From NCBI RefSeq assembly GCF_029893965.1, contig NZ_JARXXP010000038.1:1-43299 (forward strand): 43,299 nt of DNA, written 5' to 3'. The notes below the pieces were generated by a model. That model worked only from the letters and a program-made list of their open reading frames with translations. It searched no databases and was not told the origin of the DNA. This stretch comes from Paenibacillus sp. PastM-3. Lineage in GTDB: Bacteria > Bacillota > Bacilli > Paenibacillales > Paenibacillaceae. The translations under genes and the position numbers were made by a program. This document shows, piece by piece, positions 14,329 to 22,800 of the stretch. Positions within the stretch are counted from its first letter, which is position 1, and each line of letters starts with the position of its first letter.

Positions 14329-16140
14329 TCATGTAAAGCTGTAGAAATATTTCGACAGCCTCTCGTAAAGCTCCAGCAGCTTCGGAAACACCCCCATCTC
14401 CCGGATCACGGATAAATCAGCCTGAACATCAAAATCCTCCTCAGCACTTAAAACGGAACCGGCAATCGGAAGCGTCATCTCTTCCATATCCCACAAGCGC
14501 TGAATCAGCATTTTGACCGCTGTATCCACAAAATGGTTAAATGCCCTGAACCGTTTGGAGTAAATAGCCCGGATATGATTAAGCTCAGTCAAATATCCGT
14601 TGATTTCTGGCAGCGTCACAAAGTCAGGCATCATGCTCAGCGCCAGTAGATGAATCTCCATATCACCGCTATACTTTTCACAGAACCTCAAGAAATTCCG
14701 CCGGGATTCAAGACTGTTCTCCGGTAAAATCGGATGCTCCTGGTGGAAGTTAACCACCGCATCATCATGGATAAATATCGCGCCCTTTCGGGCAGCACGA
14801 TATCCAAGCTCCCAGTCCTCCCAGCCGAAGCCTTCAAAGCGTCCGTCAAACCCCCCGCTCTCTTCAAAAAAACGCTTCGTGATTGAAACATTACTCGTAA
14901 TCATATTCATCCAGGAATAGTGGAAATATTTAAACCTGCTCCCATAAGCCGAAAGTATATTTTCAAAATATTCACCCCGCAGGCTCCAGCGTTCCAGATG
15001 GACCGGATCAAACATCAGTTCAAAGGGCAACAATTGAATATGCGAATGGTCTCCCTGTATAAAACGGTCAATGAGAGGATCTGCAACTGGATGGCCGATA
15101 TAGCATTGCTTCATGCTTGCTATCTGCTCCGACGAAAATTCGGGATTGGCAATGGTGTACATTCGTTTTGACCGCATAGCCCCGGAAACAATCTTTCGTT
15201 CTGAGTCCAGATGGTGACTGGCATGAAGCCTTACAAAATCGGGGCGGCAAATCATCTCGGCATCTACAAATATAAATGTACGACCTGTGGCAATACGGGT
15301 ACCAAGATTACGCACCTCCGCTCTCCCCCTGTTGCTGGCGAGCTGTACATAAATCAAAGAATAGCCCGGCTCTAAAATATCATATATGGTTGCTGAGGGG
15401 TCTGTAGAGGCATCATTCAGAAACACAACCTCCATATGCTGCCGAGGATAATCCTGTCTGTCCATCGCCAGCAATGAAAAATAGTTCAGCGGACACCGGT
15501 TATGGGAAGGCATGATCACGCTAACTGCGATGTCACTTTTGATTCCGTGCCTTACACTAACACCGCTGTCTGGATCGCGGTAAAAATACAGGCCTTCTTC
15601 CACCCCGGTCAGACTGGAATACAGGCAAGCCTGAATCTCATCTTCTGTCCTGGCTGTGGACCACAAGCGAAACTCCCGGACTAGCCCTTTGAAATTCCCG
15701 TAAACATGTCCTCCGAGCCCAAGCGAAGGGAGGATATGAGCGGCCGTACAGGAAGCCCCTTCTTCCTTCATCCAATGCCCGTTAATATAAAGCTGCAGCT
15801 TTCTGTTATGCGAAACGACGGCAACATGCTGCCAATCCGAGAAGTCATAAGGGCAAACAAGCCTTGCAGGAAGGTGGTTGACGGAATGTTCGTAAACCGA
15901 AATTCCGTTTGTGCCCACTGATATACCGCAGCCTGCAGCTCCTGCAGGATAGAAATCAGGCCCTACCAGATAGGGTCTCCCGCCTATTCCATCTGCCCCT
16001 GTGCTCTGTTCCTGATCCATGATCTGCTCCTCTTCCGCCTTCACCCAAAATTCATAGGTAAAGGTGTCCTGGATCCCGCAGGTTCTTTGGAACTTGATCA
16101 AGCTGTTTCCGTCAAAATGCAGCGCCTTGTTACCGAACAT
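14329..16140 (-). CDS. LamG-like domain fused to GT2 glycosyltransferase
   Basis: This 603-residue protein has two parts. Residues about 3-190 form a laminin-G/concanavalin-like jelly roll of the Laminin_G_3 type: 'ALHFDGNSLIKF', 'FTYEFWVKAEE', 'WQHVAVVSHNRKLQLYINGHW', then 'VREFRLWSTARTEDEI'. Residues about 205-500 form a GT-A family 2 transferase: 'VSVIMPSHNR', 'VFLNDASTD', 'ASNRGRAEVRNLGTRIATG', acidic motif D293-A-E295, and a galactosyltransferase-C-like 'GGFDGRFEGFGWEDWELGYRAARKG'. No signal peptide or membrane helix is seen, so the LamG domain is probably cytoplasmic and may bind acceptor glycan. The start has AGGAGGGAG seven bases upstream. It is co-directional with the GT4 gene 21 bases away. 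Confidence 0.9.
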   Translation of the reverse strand: MFGNKALHFDGNSLIKFQRTCGIQDTFTYEFWVKAEEEQIMDQEQSTGADGIGGRPYLVGPDFYPAGAAGCGISVGTNGISVYEHSVNHLPARLVCPYDFSDWQHVAVVSHNRKLQLYINGHWMKEEGASCTAAHILPSLGLGGHVYGNFKGLVREFRLWSTARTEDEIQACLYSSLTGVEEGLYFYRDPDSGVSVRHGIKSDIAVSVIMPSHNRCPLNYFSLLAMDRQDYPRQHMEVVFLNDASTDPSATIYDILEPGYSLIYVQLASNRGRAEVRNLGTRIATGRTFIFVDAEMICRPDFVRLHASHHLDSERKIVSGAMRSKRMYTIANPEFSSEQIASMKQCYIGHPVADPLIDRFIQGDHSHIQLLPFELMFDPVHLERWSLRGEYFENILSAYGSRFKYFHYSWMNMITSNVSITKRFFEESGGFDGRFEGFGWEDWELGYRAARKGAIFIHDDAVVNFHQEHPILPENSLESRRNFLRFCEKYSGDMEIHLLALSMMPDFVTLPEINGYLTELNHIRAIYSKRFRAFNHFVDTAVKMLIQRLWDMEEMTLPIAGSVLSAEEDFDVQADLSVIREMGVFPKLLELYERLSKYFYSFT

Positions 16141-16161
16141 GTTAACTCCCTCCTATTCTCC

Positions 16162-17115
16162 CTATCCGTAAATTGCCTTATGATAAACCGTCAAATAATT
16201 ATCCGTCATTCTGGACTGGGAGAATCGTTCTCCAACGTACGCCCGTAACTCTCCGGGAGAATAGGGAGCCTTATCATTGAACAGCTTCTGCTGCATTTCG
16301 TAAAGTGAGGTGCACATCATTTCCGGAAAATGCTCCAATATTTCGGGAACAGCCCCTCTGGAGAGAGCAAGAACCGGCGTGCCGCAGGCCATCGCTTCAA
16401 TCAAGACAAGCCCGAATGGTTCCTCCCACTGTATAGGGAATAGAAGGCAAGCCGCATGCTTCAGCAAATCCTGGCGGACGGATCCGCCAACCGGACCGAC
16501 GTAGTGCAGCAACGGATTGTTCTTGATACGGGGGGTTATGACTTGTAGAAACAGCTCTTCATCATGAACCGGCCCGGCTATAATCAGGCGCTGCCCCGTT
16601 GATTCCGCCAGATCCATGGCTTCGTTCACGCCTTTTTCCCGGACAAGCCTGCCCATAAAGAGCAGATAATCGTCTTTTTCGTGACTGAGCTGGTAATCCT
16701 CAAGAACAATCCCGTTGTGCACATAGCAGCCATTCCGCTCTCCCACCGTCTCCCAGGCGCTGCGGCTCACATATACCGGAAAACGAACAGCATTGCGGAC
16801 AGGCAGGTGAATCGTGCTCACCATTGGAAGGTACAATCCGTTCTCGCTCATTGCGGAATCGAACGTATGGTCATGGATGATGTCAATCCCGCCAGGAAGA
16901 GTCTCCGAAACATACGCACCGATTTGCGAATCACCAAAAAACGGATAATGAATCACTGATCCCGAAATAGCACTGCCATATGGCGCATAGAGAATAACTT
17001 CATGGCCACGGCGGCTCAGTTCCTGAGAAAGGTCGTACACAACCCGCTCCGTCCCGCCATCCCGCTGCGGCGGTACCGTTTCATGATTTGGTGCAATCTG
17101 CAATATCCTCAACAT
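16162..17115 (-). CDS. GT4 family glycosyltransferase
   Basis: The protein has 317 residues and a GT-B fold. The N-terminal domain begins 'MLRILQIAPNHETVPPQRDGGTERVV', with the Gly-rich donor/acceptor loop. The C-terminal Glycos_transf_1 domain has 'LLFMGRLVREKGVNEAM' and the E-x7-E motif 'EEPFGLVLIEAMACGTPVLA'. It is a cytoplasmic sugar transferase with unknown donor. The ATG at 17115 is preceded by GGGGGG; an in-frame ATG at 17130 has no ribosome binding site. With the LamG-GT2 gene it forms a minus-strand pair divergent from the GT2-rfbF-rfbG unit. Confidence 0.92.
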   Translation of the reverse strand: MLRILQIAPNHETVPPQRDGGTERVVYDLSQELSRRGHEVILYAPYGSAISGSVIHYPFFGDSQIGAYVSETLPGGIDIIHDHTFDSAMSENGLYLPMVSTIHLPVRNAVRFPVYVSRSAWETVGERNGCYVHNGIVLEDYQLSHEKDDYLLFMGRLVREKGVNEAMDLAESTGQRLIIAGPVHDEELFLQVITPRIKNNPLLHYVGPVGGSVRQDLLKHAACLLFPIQWEEPFGLVLIEAMACGTPVLALSRGAVPEILEHFPEMMCTSLYEMQQKLFNDKAPYSPGELRAYVGERFSQSRMTDNYLTVYHKAIYG

Positions 17116-17299
17116 GAACCCCCCTGACATAATAGCTACTACTAGTTATATGTTTACATCATCCGCTTCGCATAAGAAGAATGCCCATTGCCAAATAATC
17201 GTCCACCTGGCATTGGCTCAAATATGCTTATGCCCGGTGCATTTGTCCGTGTCTATATCCCTCCTGTTTGTATTTACTATAGAAGGAGGCGAAACCATT

Positions 17300-18166
17300 A
17301 TGCCCAACCTGTCCGTCTTGATGCCGGTTTATAATGCTTCCCGCTTTCTGAGGCAGGCGGTAGAGAGTATCCTGTGCCAGAGCTATACGGATTTCGAGCT
17401 CATCATCATTCATGACGGTTCAACCGACAATAGCCTGGAAATTCTCAGCCATTTCACTGATCCCCGGATAAAATTAATCGACAATCCCGTGAACTGCGGA
17501 ATTGTTACCTGTCTAAACAGAGGTTTTGCCGCAGCTTCGGGCGCTTATATCGCCAGAATGGATGCGGACGACTACAGTTTGCCGGACCGGTTCAAGGCAC
17601 AGCTTGAATTTATGAACCTTCATCCTGACATCGGTGTCTGCGGTACGCAATACCGGATCATTGGCGAGGCCAAAGCAGAGAGCCTGATTCCGAAGCTCCC
17701 TACCGATCCCGACTTGTTGGCCTGCACGCTGCTGTTTCACTGCTGTCTGGCGCATCCTGCCGTGATGATGAGAAGGCATGTTTTGGAGCGCTTGGACAGT
17801 CCTCCATATGAATCTTCTTATGAGCACGCAGAGGATTACCGGTTGTGGGCAAGACTGTCTGGCATTACCCGAATGACCAATTTGAAGGATTGCCATCTGC
17901 TTTACCGGCATCATGATGCTCAAATCAGCAGAACGATGTCCCCGGAACAGCTCAAGCAAGCCGAAAGGATCAGTCTGGAACAGTTGTACCAGTTCGGGCT
18001 TTTTCCTACTGCTGAAGAATTGGAGATCCATTTGGCGTTATTCAGCCCTAAGAGGCACGGGGATCAGGCGGAGCGGGCATGGGTACGTAAAATATTATCC
18101 AATAATCTGCAGGTCAGAAAGTTCGACCAGGCAGCGTTGAATGAGGTGCTGAGTCACTGCATTTAA
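17300..18166 (+). CDS. GT2 family glycosyltransferase
   Basis: The protein has 288 residues and starts 'MPNLSVLMPVYNASRFLRQAVESIL', with AGAAGGAGG ten bases upstream of the ATG; the open frame upstream of 17300 is not used. The GT-A core shows 'ELIIIHDGSTDNSLEIL', 'NCGIVTCLNRGFAAASGAYIARMDADDYSLPDRF' with the DXD motif M-D-A-D-D, and the acceptor region 'AHPAVMMRRHVLE ... YEHAEDYRLWARL'. It is the first gene of a plus-strand unit with rfbF and rfbG, so it may transfer the CDP-derived deoxysugar or act earlier in the same glycan. Confidence 0.93.
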   Translation: MPNLSVLMPVYNASRFLRQAVESILCQSYTDFELIIIHDGSTDNSLEILSHFTDPRIKLIDNPVNCGIVTCLNRGFAAASGAYIARMDADDYSLPDRFKAQLEFMNLHPDIGVCGTQYRIIGEAKAESLIPKLPTDPDLLACTLLFHCCLAHPAVMMRRHVLERLDSPPYESSYEHAEDYRLWARLSGITRMTNLKDCHLLYRHHDAQISRTMSPEQLKQAERISLEQLYQFGLFPTAEELEIHLALFSPKRHGDQAERAWVRKILSNNLQVRKFDQAALNEVLSHCI

Positions 18167-18211
18167 AGCACACTAATCCGTTATCCGTTAATTCGAAAGG
18201 GGCTGGAAAGC

Positions 18212-18982
18212 TTGAAAGTAGTCATTCTCGCAGGAGGTTATGGAACACGAATCAGCGAAGAATCACATCTCCGGCCTAAGCCGATGATAGAAATCGGGGA
18301 AAAACCGATTCTCTGGCACATTATGAAGCTGTATTCCCATTACGGATTTAATGATTTTGTCATTTGCCTGGGCTATAAAAGCAATGTGATCAAAGAATAC
18401 TTCTCGCACTATTATTTGTATAATTCCGATATCACCTTTGACTTCACGAACCAGAACGAAACTGTTATCCACCACCATAAGGCGGAGCCCTGGAAAGTTA
18501 CGCTGGTCGATACCGGGCTGGAAACGTTAACGGGAGGCCGGTTGAAACGGATTGCGGATTTTATAGGGGATGAGACCTTCATGATGACCTACGGAGACGG
18601 TCTTTCCTCCATCAACCTTTCACATCTGCTGGAATTCCATCGCAGCCACGGTAAACTGGCCACAGTAACCGTAACCCAGCCCCCGGGCAGATTCGGGGCA
18701 ATGCAGCTCAACAGCCAGCACCAGGTCGAAGCCTTCAGAGAGAAACCGAAAGGGGACAACTCGTGGATCAATGCCGGATTTTTTGTACTTGAGCCAGCGG
18801 TGTTCCAGTACATTCAAGGAGATAAGACCGTATTTGAAAACGAACCGCTGGAATCTCTTGCGTCGGACGGGCAGCTGATGGGATATGAGTTCGAGGACTT
18901 CTGGCATCCGATGGATACGTTAAGAGATAAAAATTATTTGGAGCAGTTATGGAAATCGGGGAATGCACCATGGAGAAAGTAG
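18212..18982 (+). CDS. rfbF: Glucose-1-phosphate cytidylyltransferase
   Basis: At 256 residues this is full length for RfbF. It makes CDP-glucose from glucose-1-phosphate and CTP. The nucleotide-binding signature 'VVILAGGYGTRISEESHLRPKPMIEIGEKPILWHIMKLY' is characteristic of the cytidylyl branch. 'MMTYGDGLSSINL' supplies the metal-binding Asp, and 'FWHPMDTLRDKNYLEQLW' is the conserved C-terminus. The start is TTG with AAAGGGG about nine bases before. rfbG overlaps its 3' end by 13 bases, so both products are made together. Confidence 0.96.
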   Translation: MKVVILAGGYGTRISEESHLRPKPMIEIGEKPILWHIMKLYSHYGFNDFVICLGYKSNVIKEYFSHYYLYNSDITFDFTNQNETVIHHHKAEPWKVTLVDTGLETLTGGRLKRIADFIGDETFMMTYGDGLSSINLSHLLEFHRSHGKLATVTVTQPPGRFGAMQLNSQHQVEAFREKPKGDNSWINAGFFVLEPAVFQYIQGDKTVFENEPLESLASDGQLMGYEFEDFWHPMDTLRDKNYLEQLWKSGNAPWRK

Positions 18983-20061
18983 ACTTTTGGAAAAACAAAA
19001 AAGTATTCCTTACCGGCCATACAGGCTTTAAAGGAACCTGGTTATCCATTTGGCTGCACCAGCTTGGCGCCAAGGTCACCGGATACTCGACCGCTCCAAA
19101 TACCGATCCCAGCCTCTTTCACTGCTGTGGCGGGGATCAGCTCCTCCAGTCCGTCACCGGAGATATCCGGGATGCCAGCCGCCTCGGGGCTGCTATGCAG
19201 GAAGCAGATCCGGATATCGTGTTTCATCTCGCAGCCCAGCCGCTTGTCCGGGAAGCTTACCGCCAGCCTGTAGATACCTACGCCACAAATGTGTTAGGCA
19301 CGGTACATGTCCTGGAAGCGGTCCGCCAGAACAATCTTCAGGGCGGTTCGGTTAAAGCCGTAGTGAACATTACGACCGATAAATGCTACGAAAACAAGGA
19401 GTGGCTGTGGGGATACAGGGAAAATGATCCGCTGGGCGGCTTCGACCCATATTCCAGCAGCAAAGCCTGTTCCGAGCTGGTCACTTCCTCTTACCGCAAT
19501 TCATTCTTTCACAACGCCCGGTATCAGGAGCACGGGGTGGCCATCGCCTCCGCGAGAGCTGGAAATGTGATCGGCGGCGGCGACTGGGCGGCAGAGCGGC
19601 TGATTCCCGACTGCTTCAGGGCCATCTGCAGCAAGGTCCCTCTGGTCATCCGCAGCCCCGGATCCGTACGTCCCTGGCAGCATGTTCTGGAGCCTCTCAG
19701 CGGTTATCTTCTTCTGGGGCAGCGGCTTATAGAAGAAGGAATACGTTTTGCCGAGCCCTGGAATTTCGGCCCTGATGATCAAGATGCACGGAGTGTGGAA
19801 TGGGTGGTACGCCGGTTTTGCAGTCTCTGGGGAGCGGGAGCAAGATATGAGGTAGAAAGCGATAACCGGCTGCATGAGACGGCTGTACTCAAGCTGGATT
19901 GCTCCAAAGCAAAGCTTGAGCTGGGTTGGCAGCCCCGCTGGGACCTGGATACGGCGCTGATGAACACAAGCGCATGGTATAAGGCATTCATGAATCAGGA
20001 GAATATGCTGGAGATCTGCCGCGCTCAGATCCGGCAGTACGAGGAGTCGGGCGCATCATAG
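18970..20061 (+). CDS. rfbG: CDP-glucose 4,6-dehydratase
   Basis: This 363-residue extended SDR converts CDP-glucose to CDP-4-keto-6-deoxyglucose. The Rossmann motif is 'VFLTGHTGFKGTWLSIWL', with the family-specific T-G-F-K-G. 'VNITTDKCYENKEW' and the catalytic 'DPYSSSKACSELV' (YxxxK) follow, and 'PWQHVLEPLSGYLLL' is typical for RfbG. I set the start at the ATG at 18970, inside the end of rfbF; earlier codons lack the family's start. No rfbH (ColD/DdhC-type dehydrase) gene is present, so the CDP-keto sugar must be processed otherwise. Confidence 0.95.
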   Translation: MEKVDFWKNKKVFLTGHTGFKGTWLSIWLHQLGAKVTGYSTAPNTDPSLFHCCGGDQLLQSVTGDIRDASRLGAAMQEADPDIVFHLAAQPLVREAYRQPVDTYATNVLGTVHVLEAVRQNNLQGGSVKAVVNITTDKCYENKEWLWGYRENDPLGGFDPYSSSKACSELVTSSYRNSFFHNARYQEHGVAIASARAGNVIGGGDWAAERLIPDCFRAICSKVPLVIRSPGSVRPWQHVLEPLSGYLLLGQRLIEEGIRFAEPWNFGPDDQDARSVEWVVRRFCSLWGAGARYEVESDNRLHETAVLKLDCSKAKLELGWQPRWDLDTALMNTSAWYKAFMNQENMLEICRAQIRQYEESGAS

Positions 20062-20119
20062 TGAATAGCATCATTCCCTCCGGGCGGAAGTGAGGACCAT
20101 ACGGTCTGAATGGACGCAG

Positions 20120-20181
20120 GAGTTTTTTTATGTTTCGGCACAGGCAAGCCTTGCCCGCGAATGACGGGCAAGGCTTGCCTG
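20120..20181. terminator. Convergent terminator with perfect 17-bp stem
   Basis: CAGGCAAGCCTTGCCCG (20141-20157) and its exact complement (20165-20181) enclose a seven-base loop between the convergent rfbG and SDR genes. A TTTTTTT tract at 20123-20129 lies on its left. The long perfect stem lacks a T-tract directly after it on the plus strand; it may also block read-through in either direction by structure alone. Confidence 0.65.
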
Positions 20182-20217
20182 TGAATTATTCCAGTACATG
20201 TTCCACTGTGGATGGAA

Positions 20218-21174
20218 TTAAATAGCACCTCCGGATGGCAACTGCTGCTCCAGGTCACCGAAGATCAAACGGATCTGCTCCCGCAGCTCATCTCTACCCA
20301 GGTGCTTCTGCAAGCCGTAACGTTCCTCCAATTTGCGCAAAGAGATCTCAAACTTGTTCTCCTTCCGTGGCTCTTCTCCTTGAATAATCAGCTTAACCGG
20401 CTCTGGATACAGTTCGTCATGGACCTCCTTCACCATTTGGGCGGCTTCCACAATGCTTAATTGGCATTGCGATCCAATATGCAGAATATCGTAGGATGCC
20501 GGAAAGCCCGCGAGAACCGCCCGTGTTGCCCCGGCCACACTATCCACACTGACAAAATTCCTCATTTGCCTGCCTGAGGAGCGCAGGGTAATCTGTTTGT
20601 TAAAGAAGGCTTCCCTGCAAAAGCAGGCCGGTACCAGACTCCAGCGGTTTACCGTTGGATTAATGAAGCGCCCGTACACATTCGTCGGCCTCACGCTGAC
20701 GGCTCTCAGCAGTCCCATCCGCGCATACATTTCGGTATACATTTCAGCCATCACATGATTAGCCGCATAATCATTCTCGGGGCAGATGGCCGACTCCTCC
20801 GTAATGAGTCCCCGCAGCTCCGATCCGAGCACCTGTATGGTTGAAAAGAAAACCACTTTATCAATTCCGCTATTAACGGCAAAATCCAGCACGTTCTTCG
20901 TTCCGATTACGGACAACCTTATGCCTTCACGACCGTTTTTGGAAACAATGTCGTTCGCTGCCGCCAGATGAATAACAGCGTCGGCGCTCATATGCAGGCC
21001 GGGAAAGCCTTCGGATAACACATTGCATTCGTAATCCTCATAACTGCTGTTAGCATCCTTCTCCCGGCCGGGCAATTTCCGAAACATGCGAACGACCTCA
21101 TGGCCCTCCTTATGAAGTTGTTCGCATAATACACTCCCGATAAATCCCCCTGCGCCGGTCACTATATACCTCAT
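20218..21174 (-). CDS. Extended SDR (NAD-dependent epimerase/reductase family) with altered active site
   Basis: The protein has 318 residues. The Rossmann motif 'YIVTGAGGFIGSVLCEQL' (GxxGxxG) and 'FFSTIQVLGS' with the conserved Ser/Thr are present. 'RPTNVYGRF' and 'RNFVSVDSVAGATRAVL' follow the family. At the catalytic YxxxK position the protein has Y136-A-A-N-H140, so Lys is His. It is last in the minus-strand operon and its ATG overlaps the rmlC stop. It may reduce or epimerise the keto sugar from RfbG/RmlC, or be a degenerate, binding-only SDR. The His change makes ordinary SDR catalysis uncertain. Confidence 0.85.
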   Translation of the reverse strand: MRYIVTGAGGFIGSVLCEQLHKEGHEVVRMFRKLPGREKDANSSYEDYECNVLSEGFPGLHMSADAVIHLAAANDIVSKNGREGIRLSVIGTKNVLDFAVNSGIDKVVFFSTIQVLGSELRGLITEESAICPENDYAANHVMAEMYTEMYARMGLLRAVSVRPTNVYGRFINPTVNRWSLVPACFCREAFFNKQITLRSSGRQMRNFVSVDSVAGATRAVLAGFPASYDILHIGSQCQLSIVEAAQMVKEVHDELYPEPVKLIIQGEEPRKENKFEISLRKLEERYGLQKHLGRDELREQIRLIFGDLEQQLPSGGAI

Positions 21175-21734
21175 ATAGATTCAAGCCCTTTGTTCTGCTC
21201 AATAAAGTTTTGCAGGCTCGGAAGATTCCTGTCCTTGTCAGAGAGCAGCGGATCATGGGTGGGCCAGTCAATAGCAAGTGAGGGATCATCCCAGCGGATA
21301 CCGCTGTCTGCAGCAGGACTAAACACCTGGTCTACCTTATAGAGCACGGTACAGTGGTCTACAAGCGTACAGAAGCCGTGTGCGAATCCACGGGGAATAT
21401 AGACCATGGTCCGGTTGTCTTCGGACAGCTCCAGGCTGTCCCACTGGCCGAACGTAGGTGAATCCTTCCGCAGGTCTACAAACACATCTAACACAGCTCC
21501 GGAAACGACCCTCACCAGCTTGGTCTCGGTGAAGGGGGCAAATTGAAAATGAAGCCCCCGAATGGTCCCTTTCTTCTTCGTCAGTGATTGATTCTCCTGC
21601 ACCCATCTCCGATCCATGCCAAAGGTTGAGAAGATCGTCTCATCATAAGATCGCATGAACATCCCCCTATGGTCGTGCATGGGAGCCATTCGGAGCTCAT
21701 ATGCGCCCTTCAGCCTTCTAGGAATAATTTCCAC
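21171..21734 (-). CDS. rfbC: RmlC-type dTDP/NDP-4-keto-6-deoxyglucose 3,5-epimerase
   Basis: The protein has 187 residues and a cupin fold. The family motifs 'HDHRGMFMRSY', 'VQENQSLTKKKGTIRGLHFQ' with the catalytic base His62, 'GAVLDVFVDLRKDSPTFGQW', 'YIPRGFAHGF' and 'VLYKVDQVFSP' with Tyr132 are intact. RmlC normally acts on dTDP-4-keto-6-deoxyglucose. No RmlB is seen in the window, while RfbG makes a CDP-linked analogue 1 kb away, so the real substrate may be CDP-linked; this is inference. A four-base overlap couples it to the SDR gene. Confidence 0.93.
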   Translation of the reverse strand: MEIIPRRLKGAYELRMAPMHDHRGMFMRSYDETIFSTFGMDRRWVQENQSLTKKKGTIRGLHFQFAPFTETKLVRVVSGAVLDVFVDLRKDSPTFGQWDSLELSEDNRTMVYIPRGFAHGFCTLVDHCTVLYKVDQVFSPAADSGIRWDDPSLAIDWPTHDPLLSDKDRNLPSLQNFIEQNKGLESI

Positions 21735-21765
21735 AGCCTGATTCCTCCTCTAATTATCGAATGGG

Positions 21766-22800
21766 TTAGCCATCTGCCCCGTAGCACTGTGATAAGTCTC
21801 CCAGGATGAACCGCCTTATTGCAGAGCCTCCGCTCAGACCTGTTATGCACACATTATCGCCTAGAATACTGCTGATGAACGCCTCTCCGTTTCCGCGAAT
21901 GGTAACATTGCGGAGCAAAATACTGCGTTCGATACGGCATTCCTCCAAGCGGGCACCAGACATTACGGAAACATAAGGCCCGATGGTACAGTTCTCGAGC
22001 TTACAGCCGGGACCAATGATTACCGGCTCGTGCAGGGTGCAGTTGATCAGGATAACCTCGGAAGAGACGTCGTTCCTCCCCTCACAGACCTCATCCATCA
22101 TCCATGTATTAGCCTCCAGCCAGCGCTCTGTGTTTCCCACATCGGAACAAGGGTGAGTGGTAATCAGATAAGATACCTTGCCCCCTCCGTCGATTAACCC
22201 CTTTATTGCGTCGGTTATTTCCAGTTCTCCCCGTGCAGAGGCTGTCAAGGTATGAATATGCTCGAAAATTCCGACTTTAAAAGCATAGACGCCGACTACA
22301 GCGAGATTACTTTTCGGATGCTGCGGCTTCTCCTCCACCCTTACTACCCTGCCTTCACTAATCTCGGCAACCCCATACTGCTCCGGATTATTCACTTCCA
22401 TGAGCATGATACAAGCCTCGGCCAGCAGCAGCTGATCCAGCATCGGACCGAGCGGTTCCTTGACCAGATTGTCACCAAGCATCAGGACAAAATCACTCTC
22501 CCCGATAAAAGATTCGGCGGCAGCAACGGCATCGGCAATCCCTTTCGGTTCGTGCTGGAATAAATAGGTCAGCGATACGCCAAACTGTTCTCCGGTACCG
22601 GCCGCTTCATAAATCATGGACTCCTGCGAAGGGTGGATTACGATTCCGATCTCACGTATTCCTTCATCTGCGAGTTTTTCAATCGCGTAAAACAGAATCG
22701 GCTTGCCCGCGACAGGAATCATCGTTTTCGGCCTGGTTAAAGTGAATGGTCTTAGGCGTGAGCCTTTTCCGGCAGCGACGATCAACCCTTTCACATCCAT
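21766..22800 (-). CDS. Sugar-phosphate nucleotidyltransferase, RmlA-long/GlmU-like
   Basis: The protein has 344 residues. The N-terminal nucleotidyltransferase domain starts 'GLIVAAGKGSRLRPFTLTRPKTMIPVAGKPILFYAIEKL', contains 'FVLMLGDNLV' and 'VGVYAFKVGIFEHI', and ends near residue 235. A C-terminal left-handed beta-helix of hexapeptide repeats follows ('VIIGPGCKLENCTIGPYVSVMSGARLEECRIERSILLRNVTI'). This long form is typical of glucose-1-phosphate thymidylyl- or uridylyltransferases in antibiotic and glycan clusters. The nucleotide specificity cannot be read from the sequence. Its start overlaps the preceding gene's end by ten bases. Confidence 0.9.
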   Translation of the reverse strand: MDVKGLIVAAGKGSRLRPFTLTRPKTMIPVAGKPILFYAIEKLADEGIREIGIVIHPSQESMIYEAAGTGEQFGVSLTYLFQHEPKGIADAVAAAESFIGESDFVLMLGDNLVKEPLGPMLDQLLLAEACIMLMEVNNPEQYGVAEISEGRVVRVEEKPQHPKSNLAVVGVYAFKVGIFEHIHTLTASARGELEITDAIKGLIDGGGKVSYLITTHPCSDVGNTERWLEANTWMMDEVCEGRNDVSSEVILINCTLHEPVIIGPGCKLENCTIGPYVSVMSGARLEECRIERSILLRNVTIRGNGEAFISSILGDNVCITGLSGGSAIRRFILGDLSQCYGADG

